25,594 nt of DNA from a virus, in IMG/VR virus record IMGVR_UViG_3300032086_002762, positions 1 to 25,594 of that record. One strand, given 5' to 3'. The stretch's first letter is position 1. The number at the start of each line of letters is the position of its first letter. Under the pieces are notes generated by a model. The model worked only from the letters and a program-made list of their open reading frames with translations, was not told the DNA's origin and ran no database searches. Position numbers and translations under genes: made by a program. Positions 7,876-17,179 of this stretch are shown piece after piece.

Positions 7876-10800
7876 ATGGCTCCTCCACGTAGTAAAGAAC
7901 AGATACAAGCAGACATGGATGCGTTGTTGCAGAAACAACAGTCTGGAGAAATCGATTTGGCTAAGTATAGTCAAGACTTGGGTTCTCTTATGCAAGAGAT
8001 GAATCTTATTATTTACAAGGAAACAACTCCTCCAGAGCCTGATTATTTTGAAGGGCAAAAGTTTAAAGAACTAGAAGTAAAAGATACTTTAAAAGATGTA
8101 GCAAAAGGATATGGTGTTGAGGCTGAAAAAGAAGTAGGAGAATCTTTACCTATAGAAGAAGCTTTTGCACGAGGCAAAGCGCGTGTTGAAAAAGAAATAC
8201 TTCCTCTTCGATATAAAACAGGAGAGCGTGTAGATTACATGGAAGGACTTGGGATAAGTGATGTTGTTGATCCGATTAAAGGATTGATACGAGATCCCCA
8301 AACAGGAAAAGTACGTAAAGGTACAAAATTTGAGTTATTGAAAGAAATACCATTTCGTCAACGTTTGATGACAAAAACGCAAGAACAACGTGTACAAGAG
8401 CGATATGAAAAATCTCAAAGAGAAAAAGGTGTTTTAGATTCTTTGTCTGATTTAATGGTTGAGGAGATTGTTTCTGAACCGATTGCAGAGGACTCATTTT
8501 TTGGTAATGTATATCCTGATGAAATGGTGACTGTAGTAGAGAGTCCCTTTGCTACAGGACTACGCGCAGGATTGAATACAGGTTCTGCTGTCATGGCTCC
8601 TATGGTTCGATCAATAAACAATATGATTGGATATTTTACAGAGGCTCCTGTTTCGACACGCAAAGCAGCGGGGTATGAAAAGACAGAGATTGAAGGAATG
8701 GGTGCTCAAGCATTAACAAATGCTTTATTGGGACAAGGTGTTGGTACTCAGTTGGCAGCACAATCATTTCCTCCTGATGAAAAATATGATGGTCTTTTTA
8801 ATATAGCTACACAAGGTAGTTGGGGAAATCTTTTGGCGTTAGGTGTTTCAGAAATCGGTGTTCCTATTACTCCTTTTGGTGAAATATTAAATATACCAGG
8901 TAAGTCTCTTGCAAATCTATCAAAAGTGGCAAGGCAGAATGCTAGAATATTAAGCAAAACAGCTAAAGGACAACGAAGAATAATGGCGATTACAAATCCT
9001 GTAGAAGCTGTACGTTATTCGGGTATACGTTCAGAAATAGATGAAGCATTAAAAGCAGTTGAACAAGGAAAGACTGTAGCCGATCTTGAAAAAGAGATTG
9101 TAAAAAAAGGTGGAGTATTAAAGGATAATACTCTTCGTGCGAAGAATGCAGAGTTTGTTGGAGATGTATATGCTGCTGAAAAAACAGCACAAGAAATAAT
9201 CAAAAACGCAAAGCGCACAGGAAAAACAGAGATTAAAGTAGAAGATGTTCCTGAAGAATCTCCTACATTAAGAGATATGTTTACAGAAGAAAAGCCTCTT
9301 CCTTTAAAGATGTTTGAAACAAAAACAAATAGATTAACAAATGTTTTATCTAAGACAACAGGAACAGGTAAGAAAGGAGTAGCTATTCTTCGCAATATGA
9401 AGAACACAGCTGACGAAGTAAGCAATGCAATCTTAACAGGTAAGGCTCCTGTAAAGAATAAGAGTCTTATAAACAGAGCAATAAATGTATCAAAGATAAT
9501 GAACTATAATATGTGGGCATTGGCTTCTGATATTGTTTCAAAAACGTTGTTGCCTACAGTAAAAGAAGCACAACGATTGTTGTTAAAGTCCTCCATTAAA
9601 CCTTTAACTCCAGAAGAAATAATAAAGATTGGAGATGCTTGGAAAGATTTAGATAATGCAAAAGTGTGGGATAAAGTAGACCAAAGTTTGTTTAAAAAAC
9701 CACAGCATATTTATCAATCTACAAGAAATGCCGTAGCAGAAGTAGCAAAAGATACAATGCTTCGAAACTTTACAGATGATTTAATCTATCAATCTAGTAC
9801 GGTAGCTGTACCTGTAAAGAATCTCAAAACATCCACAGGAAGAAATACTCCTGCTTTTGATGATTACAAGTTTGAGATGAATCAAATGTTGACATCAACA
9901 ATAGATAAATCTTTATCACATACGTTGACAGACTCTTCTGTCAAAAAACTTTTGCAGTATGAACGTTCAAGTGGTTTGACAATCTCTCCTACTGTAAAAG
10001 AAAAGATACAAGCTGGTACACCGATTACAAAAGAAGAATACAATCTACTTGTTGACCAAGTATCAGGTGAACTTGCTATAGATTTTTTGGGTGGTGTTCG
10101 ATTACAACAAGGAACATTGACAGCGCAACGTGCTCAGTCTCTTTTAGAATCAAGACAAGAACTGATTCCCGCAGGAAGAACAGTAAGTACATTTAAGTTG
10201 GGGTACAAAGAACTTGCAAATGCATTACGTTTTACACTTAAAGATACTCGTGTTGGTGATTGGTTTGGTGTTGGTACAAGATTAGACCAAGAAGTACCTG
10301 TAATGTTTCAGCGTTTTAATCAGGCAATGCAAGATGCAAATAGCTCCGCAATGTCTCAGGTCACAGAAAGATTGACTAGAGGAGTACGTGATAAGACTGT
10401 TGATCCTACAATAAACTTTGATGAGAACTTGGCATATTACACACAGGTAAGTCAAGACTTGGAAATAAAAACAATGGGTATGTCTCCACGACAAGATGTA
10501 TCTTTAGAAATAAGTCCAACAGAACGTTTGGAGTTTGTAGGTGATGTAGATTACAAAAAGTTATATGCACAAAAATTAAAAGATTACGCAAGTTCTCGTG
10601 AAGAAAAATTAGAAGATTTGGTTAATCTTCGTATGGCAAAAGACTTAGATAAGTTTGAAGCAAATGTACAGAAGTCTTTTAATGAACTAGAAAAAACTTT
10701 TTCTAAAGACTTAGATAGTATAAACAAACAGTATGTCCGAGATTTGTTTTCAGCTAAAGCTAGAAAAGAAGATTTTGAATCAAGATTAAATGTACAGTAT

Positions 10801-13800
10801 GCAAATGCTTATGAAAAGTTTGAAGCAAATGTACAGAAGTCTTTCGATGAACTAGAAAAAACTTTTTCTAAAGAGTTAGATAGTATAAACCAACAATATG
10901 GGCGAGACATATTACAAAATAGAGCTAGAAAAGAAGATTTAAAGTCACGATTAGATGTACAGTATGCAAATGCTTATGAAAAGTTTGAGGCTTCTTCTGA
11001 CAATGCACGTCAAGTAATGCAAAGAAAGTATGATAGACAAGTAGAAAAGTTGAATAAATATTTCAATCGAAGATATATGGAGCTTACATTAAAGCAAAGA
11101 AATGTTGTTAGTGATTTTAAAACAAAGGCTACACAAATCACAAAGCGATTTAAGTTTGCAAAACAGCGTAAAGATTTACAAAAAACTTATGAAAATTATT
11201 GGGATTTAATATACAATACTCGTTTGCGTGAAGAAAAATGGCTTGAAAATAAGATTGCTAAAAAAAGAAATGAATTTTTTGATAAGCTAATAAATGATTC
11301 TCCAGAAGCAATAAAGAATACAAACACAAAAATATTAGATGCAATCAAACAAACAGAAGAAATAGAAAGAAAGTTTGATGATGCTATTCGTACACATAAG
11401 ATTGAGTATAGAGAATCAAAAAAACTTCTTGATGAAACAATAGATGTAGAGCGAGATAGATTTTTTAATGAACTTGCTAATAATGTTTCTGATTCTCTTG
11501 AAAGAACAGAAACCAAAATACTTTCTGAAATAAGTCGCATTGAAGAAATAGAAAAAGGTTTGGATGTTTCTGCTAAAGAACAACAAAATATGTTGATTCA
11601 ATCAAAAAAACTTCTTGATGAAATAATCAATGCAGAACGAGATGCATTGTTTAAAGAGTTTGAAAACTATGCTACTTCAGAAAAATTTGATAAGTTTAAT
11701 GAAACAACACAAAAGACATTAAAAAATATACAAGAACGTATTGATATACGTGTACAAAAAAATCAAGAACAAGCAATAGCACGAAGTGAAAAGGTAGCAG
11801 CGCAACGTCAAACACAAATATTGGCAGACAAGTACGGTAGAGATAATGTCAATGACTATTTAAAGTCACAAGGTATAGAGCCTACATATGAAAACATTGT
11901 AGAAAGTATCGATGACATTACACAAAACATTGAAGTAGCATCTCGTCAAATGCATCAAATGAAAATATGGGAAGATGTGATTGATGATTTTTTTCAAGCT
12001 CCTTCTGGTAGTAAAGAGATAGCAAAGGTTTCATTGCGTGATCGTTGGCAGGATAATCTACGTTCTCTTGTAAGAAGAGATTCTGGAAAACCTTTTTGGA
12101 CTGAAGGAAACATTATTCCTCTTACTTTAGATAACTATCGAAAGATGATTGCTGTTCTTCGGGAAAAAGATGGATCGTTAAAAAAGTATGGATTGGCTGA
12201 AGTAAAGTTGTTACCAGGGAGAAAAGAGTTGTACACATTACCGTTGGTAAAAAAGATGGTAGAGATACAACGTACATCTAACATGAACGATACAATCAAT
12301 CAGTTTATAGAACAATCTCCTGAGATGTTTTTGCAGCTGCAACGTAGACATCAAACAACACTTGGGCTTACAGCTACAAAACAAATCGCTGATAAGTTGG
12401 TTGTAGATATACAGAACACTACAGCAAGAGCTATAGAGAAAGGTTTGTTGTCAGAAGATGTTTTGAGCGCGGTAATACCTCGAATACGTGAAGTGTTGTT
12501 TGATGGTATGATGGCTGATATTTGGAAGAACAGTAGCCGAGAAGTGCAGAAAATATTTTTTGATAAGTATCTTCGTACTCTTACAGAAACAGGTAAGCCT
12601 ATCATTACAGACATGAATGAATTTGTATTGCAAATGTATAATACCAATGTATTAAAGAGTGATACTTTTCAGAAGGTAGAGAGGCAAGTACAGCGTATTT
12701 TAAATGATACACAAAAGATTATTAAAGGAATACGAGAAGGAAAGCCTCAAGATTTTAAGTACAACATAAAGCAAGGTAGCAAAGAAACATCTATTACAGT
12801 AGATGCAGGTTTTGCTCCAGCTCCTGTAGGAAGGGAGTTAACAAAAACAGAAGCAAAAATCTTTCAAGATTTAGAGAAGGCTTTACCTTCTGTTGTAGAT
12901 TCGATGCGCAATGAATACTTGAATGCGATTACTTTACGTGGTGGTGGAGTAATGGATGGCTTATTCAGCCAACAGATGAATGATTTAAACGCCATGATGA
13001 GTTCGTATGGATTGTCAGCTGATACATTGGTGGACAATATAAATAGAATCTCTCCTCGTTTTGAGTACATAGGTAAACAAAATGTGGCTCTTATATTTGG
13101 AGATATGCATGCAGACTCTATGCAAAAGATTATTGAGATTAGCAAGAGTGGAAAGGCACAAAGTATATTAACAGAGCTACAAAAACGTGCAGCAAATTTA
13201 AATGCTCCGAGTGGTTCTACTCAGTTTTGGGGCGCATATATGGCAGAGATGTTTTCTGTATTGCGCAGAGGAGCAATCGCACAAATGTTGGGTGGGTTTA
13301 TTCTTCCGGCATTTCGATTTTTTGGTATGAATAGTTTTTCTTCTCCCATTATTTTTGCAACAAATCTTGGTGCAGGAGAAATGAAAGCATCAACGATTAC
13401 AAAGTTTTCGGGATTGGCTACAGTAGCTCCTTTTATTACCTTTCCAAAAACACAAGTGTTGGGTAGTAGAATGAAAAGCAATCGTTATCTAAGAGCACCG
13501 GATGAAGAGATTATTATTAGTCAAGCAGAAGGAGCATTGAAAGATTACACAGCAAAAGAACTGCGAGAGATTGATGCATACTATGGAGTACAAAATAGTA
13601 TGTATGATGCAGAACTGCAGTCATCTCAGTTTAATCGTTTGTTGATTGATATAAAGGCGACAGCATCAGGATATAAGAGAACAGGACTATTAAAAGATGT
13701 AGTAGATAATCTTTCTCCGAGTGGAAAAAATATATGGGCAGAGTGGTCACAAGCACAAGATGCACAGATGCGTAGATTTGTATTTGTGGATGCTTTAAAA

Positions 13801-14868
13801 AATGGAGATAGTGTACCACAGGCAGTAGAGAAAGCACGAAGAAGTATAAATGATTATGGTTCATTGACTCCATTTGAAAGAAGGTATGTAGCAAAGTCTA
13901 TATGGTTTTATAGTTTTATGAGAACAATGGGTACAGGTGTAATCAACTCTGTATATAGAGCAGTCTTATCAGGAAAGACTTCTCCTGCATTAAAGTTTTT
14001 ACAGATACAAGATCGATTAAATAGAGAGACTTTGCAAGATTATGAGTCTAGTACCAATGCGATTAAGGGACGAGTGTTTAATATATTTACAGGCACAATG
14101 GATGGTGTAAATATGTATGCAGGTGGAATGATGAATCCACAAATGCAGATGTTTGATTTAATGTCCAATGCATCTATCTATATGTTGTTTGCAGCAGATA
14201 AACTTACAGGACAAGAGAGACGTTTGGAAGCAAGTTTGTTTAATGCATCGATGTCTTTTTTGGCACAGATGGGGAAAACAGGATTGCAACAATCTCCGTT
14301 GGTAGGACTCGGTATTGAATCATTGGAAGCAGAATATGGTAGAGGTATACCATTTCCTTCTGAACTTATATATAGAGCAGAAGCAGAAGGAAATCTACCA
14401 GAACTAATAAAAGCATATGGATTAGTAGAAAGAACTCCTACGCCAGGTAGACCATTAACGAGAGATGGAAAGTATTATGATTTTCCCAAAGATGAAGCTG
14501 GTATTGCAATGCGTAGAAGATATCTTATGCATCGATTGTTGGGATTGACAAGTTTGAATATTGTTTCGGATGTGGGAGGTTTTTGGCAAGGAGCGCAATC
14601 AAGAGGATTGAAAGAGTTTTATCGTGCATCGATGTTTGCTGAGTCTGATCCAACGATTACAACTCCTCGAGGAGAAGAGATTCCTTTGGAAACAAGAACA
14701 AAGTATTTAAAAAGTTTGAATAAACAACAACTAGAAGGTTATGGTAATCTATGGTTTTCGTTGTATCTTTCAGGACTTCTTACTCCATTAAAAGATCAAC
14801 CTATAAAAAAGAATATAGATTATGGACTTCGAGCATTGGAAAATGATTTAAAGAAAAAGAGAAAGTAA
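7876..14868 (+). CDS. Giant internal virion / DNA-ejection protein (T7 gp16-like position), 2330 aa
   Basis: The largest gene of the window. It begins one base after the coiled-coil gene and ends directly against the next ATG. Layout: a helical N-terminus (residues 1-45); Gly/Ala-rich, mildly hydrophobic stretches around 235-350; a lysine/glutamate coiled-coil region about 905-1330 holding two internal repeat families (55 aa and 62 aa, listed separately); a hydrophobic stretch about 1798-1840 (AIAQMLGGFILPAFRFFG); and near 1993-2002 the motif DYGSLTPFER, followed by a WFYSFMR segment. I recall a closely similar DY-x-x-LTPFER / FY-x-x-R motif from very large phage 'polyvalent' and ejection proteins. 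I see no transglycosylase signature like that of T7 gp16, and no virion RNA polymerase motif of the N4 type. It probably forms the main trans-envelope DNA conduit. The length is far above T7 gp16 (about 1318 aa). Confidence 0.7.
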   Translation: MAPPRSKEQIQADMDALLQKQQSGEIDLAKYSQDLGSLMQEMNLIIYKETTPPEPDYFEGQKFKELEVKDTLKDVAKGYGVEAEKEVGESLPIEEAFARGKARVEKEILPLRYKTGERVDYMEGLGISDVVDPIKGLIRDPQTGKVRKGTKFELLKEIPFRQRLMTKTQEQRVQERYEKSQREKGVLDSLSDLMVEEIVSEPIAEDSFFGNVYPDEMVTVVESPFATGLRAGLNTGSAVMAPMVRSINNMIGYFTEAPVSTRKAAGYEKTEIEGMGAQALTNALLGQGVGTQLAAQSFPPDEKYDGLFNIATQGSWGNLLALGVSEIGVPITPFGEILNIPGKSLANLSKVARQNARILSKTAKGQRRIMAITNPVEAVRYSGIRSEIDEALKAVEQGKTVADLEKEIVKKGGVLKDNTLRAKNAEFVGDVYAAEKTAQEIIKNAKRTGKTEIKVEDVPEESPTLRDMFTEEKPLPLKMFETKTNRLTNVLSKTTGTGKKGVAILRNMKNTADEVSNAILTGKAPVKNKSLINRAINVSKIMNYNMWALASDIVSKTLLPTVKEAQRLLLKSSIKPLTPEEIIKIGDAWKDLDNAKVWDKVDQSLFKKPQHIYQSTRNAVAEVAKDTMLRNFTDDLIYQSSTVAVPVKNLKTSTGRNTPAFDDYKFEMNQMLTSTIDKSLSHTLTDSSVKKLLQYERSSGLTISPTVKEKIQAGTPITKEEYNLLVDQVSGELAIDFLGGVRLQQGTLTAQRAQSLLESRQELIPAGRTVSTFKLGYKELANALRFTLKDTRVGDWFGVGTRLDQEVPVMFQRFNQAMQDANSSAMSQVTERLTRGVRDKTVDPTINFDENLAYYTQVSQDLEIKTMGMSPRQDVSLEISPTERLEFVGDVDYKKLYAQKLKDYASSREEKLEDLVNLRMAKDLDKFEANVQKSFNELEKTFSKDLDSINKQYVRDLFSAKARKEDFESRLNVQYANAYEKFEANVQKSFDELEKTFSKELDSINQQYGRDILQNRARKEDLKSRLDVQYANAYEKFEASSDNARQVMQRKYDRQVEKLNKYFNRRYMELTLKQRNVVSDFKTKATQITKRFKFAKQRKDLQKTYENYWDLIYNTRLREEKWLENKIAKKRNEFFDKLINDSPEAIKNTNTKILDAIKQTEEIERKFDDAIRTHKIEYRESKKLLDETIDVERDRFFNELANNVSDSLERTETKILSEISRIEEIEKGLDVSAKEQQNMLIQSKKLLDEIINAERDALFKEFENYATSEKFDKFNETTQKTLKNIQERIDIRVQKNQEQAIARSEKVAAQRQTQILADKYGRDNVNDYLKSQGIEPTYENIVESIDDITQNIEVASRQMHQMKIWEDVIDDFFQAPSGSKEIAKVSLRDRWQDNLRSLVRRDSGKPFWTEGNIIPLTLDNYRKMIAVLREKDGSLKKYGLAEVKLLPGRKELYTLPLVKKMVEIQRTSNMNDTINQFIEQSPEMFLQLQRRHQTTLGLTATKQIADKLVVDIQNTTARAIEKGLLSEDVLSAVIPRIREVLFDGMMADIWKNSSREVQKIFFDKYLRTLTETGKPIITDMNEFVLQMYNTNVLKSDTFQKVERQVQRILNDTQKIIKGIREGKPQDFKYNIKQGSKETSITVDAGFAPAPVGRELTKTEAKIFQDLEKALPSVVDSMRNEYLNAITLRGGGVMDGLFSQQMNDLNAMMSSYGLSADTLVDNINRISPRFEYIGKQNVALIFGDMHADSMQKIIEISKSGKAQSILTELQKRAANLNAPSGSTQFWGAYMAEMFSVLRRGAIAQMLGGFILPAFRFFGMNSFSSPIIFATNLGAGEMKASTITKFSGLATVAPFITFPKTQVLGSRMKSNRYLRAPDEEIIISQAEGALKDYTAKELREIDAYYGVQNSMYDAELQSSQFNRLLIDIKATASGYKRTGLLKDVVDNLSPSGKNIWAEWSQAQDAQMRRFVFVDALKNGDSVPQAVEKARRSINDYGSLTPFERRYVAKSIWFYSFMRTMGTGVINSVYRAVLSGKTSPALKFLQIQDRLNRETLQDYESSTNAIKGRVFNIFTGTMDGVNMYAGGMMNPQMQMFDLMSNASIYMLFAADKLTGQERRLEASLFNASMSFLAQMGKTGLQQSPLVGLGIESLEAEYGRGIPFPSELIYRAEAEGNLPELIKAYGLVERTPTPGRPLTRDGKYYDFPKDEAGIAMRRRYLMHRLLGLTSLNIVSDVGGFWQGAQSRGLKEFYRASMFAESDPTITTPRGEEIPLETRTKYLKSLNKQQLEGYGNLWFSLYLSGLLTPLKDQPIKKNIDYGLRALENDLKKKRK
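10651..11010 (+). repeat. Tandem 165-bp (55-aa) coding repeat in the giant ejection gene
   Basis: Copies begin at 10651 and 10816, with a partial third from 10981, all in frame with period 165. At protein level they span about residues 926-980, 981-1035 and 1036 onward. Shared blocks are KFEANVQKSF, ELEKTFSK, LDSIN, ARKEDFESRL / ARKEDLKSRL and VQYANAYEKFEA. The two full copies are nearly identical at DNA level at both ends and differ in the middle (for example RDLFSAK versus RDILQNR). This indicates recent in-frame duplication of a coiled-coil unit, so homologues may vary in copy number. Confidence 0.9.
11266..11760 (+). repeat. Degenerate 186-bp (62-aa) coding repeat in the giant ejection gene
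   Basis: A second, older repeat family directly downstream of the 55-aa one. Copies start at 11266, 11452 and 11638, exactly 186 bases apart, with the third copy partial. Aligned blocks are RNEFFDKL / RDRFFNEL / RDALFKEF, NTKILDAI / ETKILSEI, EEIERKFD / EEIEKGLD and ESKKLLDETID / QSKKLLDEIIN. Conservation is at protein level more than DNA level. The unit is an amphipathic helix-rich segment, so the region is probably an extended rod grown by unit duplication. Confidence 0.85.
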
Positions 14869-15249
14869 ATGGAACATTATAAACTTGTAGAGCATTTTGA
14901 TGTATCGATAGATACAACATGGAATGGGTTTGAAATAATGCCTACACAAAGAGAGATACGCAATGTTCCTTTACTTACAGGTACGTTCTCTGCGCTTACA
15001 ATCTTTGGAGATACATTGAGTGGTGCAAATAGTTTAACAGTCCGTATTACAGAAGATGTGGAAGGAGATCGATGTATCATTGGAGATACACAGGTAGGAT
15101 TGTGTCAAGGTATTACGACATCAACAAAGACTTCTTCGGTTATAAAGATTGAGATTGATGTTGCAGATACTTGGCCTACAAAGGTTTGGATAAAAACAGA
15201 TACGGGTACAGTAAACATCCGAGAAATAAAGATTACTTGGAGAATATAA
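14869..15249 (+). CDS. Small beta-rich virion-associated protein (unknown)
   Basis: A 126-aa protein whose ATG follows the stop of the giant ejection gene with no gap. Only a weak purine tract (AAGAGAAAG) lies upstream. The product is almost all predicted strand, alternating hydrophobic and Thr/Asp residues (SALTIFGDTLSGANSLTVRI, SSVIKIEIDVADTWPTKVWI). This suggests a compact beta-sandwich such as a decoration, fibre-base or adaptor domain. It is linked by a TAATG overlap to the next fibre-like gene, which suggests a common structure. I do not recognise the family. Confidence 0.6.
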   Translation: MEHYKLVEHFDVSIDTTWNGFEIMPTQREIRNVPLLTGTFSALTIFGDTLSGANSLTVRITEDVEGDRCIIGDTQVGLCQGITTSTKTSSVIKIEIDVADTWPTKVWIKTDTGTVNIREIKITWRI

Positions 15250-15518
15250 TGATACCTTCCAATGTTGATGCATTTGGTTCTGGCTCTGGAGCATTTGGAG
15301 GAAACACAAAAGAGGCTGACTTATCGTCACAAATCAATGGTGTTTCACAGAGTTTTGTGACTCCTGATGCGTATAATACAAACACGTTGGTGATATATTA
15401 CAATGGAGTCCGACAAAGAACAGGGGTAGAAATCACTGTAGTCGATGCTCGCACATTCACAACATCATTCGTACCAGAGACAGGAACAGTATTGGTCGCT
15501 GTGTACGTACCTTTATAG
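15249..15518 (+). CDS. Small fibre-adaptor-like structural protein
   Basis: An 89-aa protein. The frame is open further upstream to an ATG at 15171, but I chose 15249: it forms TAATG with the previous stop and has GGAG at 15239-15242. A Gly/Ser-rich N-terminus (FGSGSGAFGG) leads into a beta-sheet section with TPDAYNTNTLVIYYNGVRQ, TFTTSF and VLVAVYVPL. I know this layout, 'TP-x-AY-x-x-x-T-L-x-(V/I)-YYNG-V-R-Q ... TFTTSF-x-P-x-x-G', as common in short phage fibre or tail-tip proteins. The C-terminal part of the following 289-aa protein has a comparable pattern (VMVFRNGLLIEQV ... TTTVTFGAQP), so the two may share a fold. Host-contact function is inference. Confidence 0.65.
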   Translation: MIPSNVDAFGSGSGAFGGNTKEADLSSQINGVSQSFVTPDAYNTNTLVIYYNGVRQRTGVEITVVDARTFTTSFVPETGTVLVAVYVPL

Positions 15519-15526
15519 GAGCTAAC

Positions 15527-16396
15527 ATGGCTATTCAACTCGTTCGTAATCAGATTGTCGATTCTATTATTAATGTCGATAAGCTGGACAATAATGCGGT
15601 ATCATACGCAAAGATAAACTCTTCTGATATTGAAACCACCCTTACAGGTGGCTCATCTAAACTTGCTTCTGCTGCTGCAATCAAGACATATGTAGATGAT
15701 GCAGTTACAGAAGTCACGTATCAAGCTGGTGATGGTATTGATATCAATACATTAACTTCACCTGATACTCTTTCGGTAGACTTGGCTACTTCTTTGCCTG
15801 GTCTTTATTTTGATACCAATAAACTTTCTGTACTTCTTAAAGCAGAAAGTGGAGGAACAATCAGCAAGGATGCAAGTGGTCTTTACATTGCTGACTCTGC
15901 GATTGGAAATGCAAAGCTGGCTAACTCTAGCATTTCAGGTGTTGCACTTGGTTCTAACCTTAATGCATTGACTGCCGGTGATGCGATCTCTATGACATCA
16001 TACAATGGTTCGGCTGCTGTATCAGACTTGACTCTTGTACTTGATGGATCAACTCTTTCCAAATCAGGAAGTGGTGTTAAGGTAGCTGACTTGGGAATCG
16101 ACACAGCACAGATTGCTCAAGCAGCTGTGACTGCTCCAAAGGTTTCATTCTCTCCACAGCTAGATCCTCTTACAATCCAAGCGTCTACTGTAGCATACAA
16201 CTTGTCTACAGAGGTTCCTTCTGGATGGGAAGGCGGAGTAATGGTATTTCGCAATGGGCTTCTTATTGAGCAAGTCAACTCTAACCCAAGTGGAGTTGAT
16301 CAGTATTCCGTAGCTACAGCAAACGGAACAACAACTGTGACTTTTGGTGCACAACCAAGCACTTCTGACAACTACGTAGCTCGTTATCTTGCTTAA
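15527..16396 (+). CDS. Repeat-rich tail-fibre-like protein
   Basis: A 289-aa protein with SD AGGAG at 15518-15522. The N-terminus (MAIQLVRNQIVDSIINVDKL) and the pattern SSKLASAAAIKTYVDDAV are typical of phage fibre shafts. The middle carries shaft-like repeats (IADSAIGNAKLANSSISGVA, then GSNLNALTAGDAISMTSYNG, VADLGIDTAQIAQAAVTAPK). The C-terminal about 90 residues form a beta head domain (VMVFRNGLLIEQVNSNPSGV, TTTVTFGAQP). Composition rich in Ser, Ala, Asp and Leu with few charged runs suits a trimeric fibre. It closes the virion operon and is followed by a strong terminator. Receptor binding is the expected role of such proteins but is not shown here. Confidence 0.7.
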   Translation: MAIQLVRNQIVDSIINVDKLDNNAVSYAKINSSDIETTLTGGSSKLASAAAIKTYVDDAVTEVTYQAGDGIDINTLTSPDTLSVDLATSLPGLYFDTNKLSVLLKAESGGTISKDASGLYIADSAIGNAKLANSSISGVALGSNLNALTAGDAISMTSYNGSAAVSDLTLVLDGSTLSKSGSGVKVADLGIDTAQIAQAAVTAPKVSFSPQLDPLTIQASTVAYNLSTEVPSGWEGGVMVFRNGLLIEQVNSNPSGVDQYSVATANGTTTVTFGAQPSTSDNYVARYLA

Positions 16397-16416
16397 TAAA
16401 ATTTAGTGTATTGTAT

Positions 16417-16463
16417 TGCTCTCTATGTGTTATTATAATGATGCGTAGAGAGCATTTTTTTTT
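16417..16463 (+). terminator. Rho-independent terminator after the virion gene block
   Basis: A perfect 9-bp stem TGCTCTCTA (16417-16425) / TAGAGAGCA (16446-16454) can extend inward with wobble pairs. It is followed directly by nine T residues (16455-16463). It lies 21 bases after the fibre stop and just before the ribosome site of the next gene, so it should lower transcription into the lysis/small-protein cluster. Confidence 0.9.
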
Positions 16464-16472
16464 GAGGTCGAT

Positions 16473-16706
16473 ATGACAAAAGAAGAATGGATGAGACATA
16501 TACTTGGTCAAGGCGGTGCATTAACTATTGCATGCGCTGCATTGTGGTATATATCACAACTGTATGTTGATCAGATTGGAATCATGATGAAGCGTTGTGA
16601 TGATGATAGAATAATGTACCAAGAACATATGGAAAAACTATCACAAAAACTAGATACAATCTCTCATGATGTAAGGACAATCAAAGATGCCCAAGCAGAT
16701 AAATAA
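16473..16706 (+). CDS. Small single-TM membrane protein, holin candidate
   Basis: A 77-aa protein with GAGG at 16464-16467 right after the terminator T-tract. Residues about 13-38 form one hydrophobic helix (GGALTIACAALWYISQLYVD) after a short charged N-terminus. Residues 40-77 are hydrophilic and predicted coiled-coil (HMEKLSQKLDTISHDVRTIK). A one-helix membrane protein with a soluble helical tail close to an amidase is typical of small phage holins or spanin-like partners, so a lysis role is plausible. No lipobox or signal-peptidase site is seen. It could instead be an unrelated membrane protein. Its end overlaps the next gene by 20 bases. Confidence 0.6.
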   Translation: MTKEEWMRHILGQGGALTIACAALWYISQLYVDQIGIMMKRCDDDRIMYQEHMEKLSQKLDTISHDVRTIKDAQADK

Positions 16707-16998
16707 AAAAGCAATGAAGTGCAACTCTCCTCGTGCATTGCGCAAAGGAGAACCTGGTTATGGAAAGAAGAAGAAGGTGGTACTTGGATGCAAAGCTGGT
16801 AGACAAAAGCTAATCAAGTATGGAGCCAAAGGATATGAGCATAACTATTCCGACAGCGCAAAGAAGTCATTTCGGGCTAGACATAAGTGTTCTTCTGCTG
16901 GAGATACATTGTCTGCTCGTCATTGGGCTTGTAAAGATTTATGGCCAAGTGGAAAGAAAACCAAAAATCCTACAGCCAAAAAGAAAACTCGGAGATAA
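16687..16998 (+). CDS. Small very basic conserved phage protein (KKSFRARHKC type)
   Basis: A 103-aa protein extremely rich in Lys, Arg and Gly. The start at 16687 is supported by AAGGA at 16673-16677. An alternative ATG at 16714 lacks a clear ribosome site. The pattern KKSFRARHKC...SARHWACKDLW, with conserved Cys, Ser, Arg, His and Trp, matches a small basic protein I recall in many aquatic phages and other viruses, of unknown function. The charge suggests nucleic-acid binding, either DNA condensation or a minor head component, but there is no direct evidence. It sits among four other basic small genes, and the next start follows after one base. Confidence 0.65.
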   Translation: MPKQINKKAMKCNSPRALRKGEPGYGKKKKVVLGCKAGRQKLIKYGAKGYEHNYSDSAKKSFRARHKCSSAGDTLSARHWACKDLWPSGKKTKNPTAKKKTRR

Positions 16999-16999
16999 T

Positions 17000-17179
17000 A
17001 TGTCTTGTGGTTGCAAAAATAATATGTCAAACAAGTACGGAGGTAATATGTACGGAAAAAAGAAATCAACAAAGAAGCAAAGCTCAGGTCAGAAAGCATA
17101 CGCGACAGTTAAGCCAAAGAAAGGTGGCATGAGAAAGCCAAGTGTTTCTTTTAAAGGCTACAGCTACAAGGAATACTAA
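17000..17179 (+). CDS. Small basic Cys/Gly/Lys-rich protein (unknown)
   Basis: A 59-aa protein. The frame is open upstream across the previous gene, but the real start is very likely the ATG at 17000. It follows CGGAG at 16990-16994, and the sequence after it becomes characteristic. The product begins with MSCGCKNN, a close Cys pair, then Asn/Gly/Lys repeats and an aromatic tail (FKGYSYKEY). No known domain. The Cys pair near the N-terminus could bind metal or form disulfides, which is inference. The stop TAA shares its last base with the next ATG (TAATG). Confidence 0.55.
   Translation: MSCGCKNNMSNKYGGNMYGKKKSTKKQSSGQKAYATVKPKKGGMRKPSVSFKGYSYKEY

Noticed and set aside
7351-8058. Minus-strand frame of 235 aa
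   Set aside because: It lies fully antisense to two well-supported ejection genes, with Leu/Gln-rich low-complexity composition typical of a shadow frame.
7876-14868. Virion RNA polymerase of the N4 type
   Set aside because: The size is suggestive, but no polymerase motif could be seen and the gene order fits T7 gp16-type ejection proteins.
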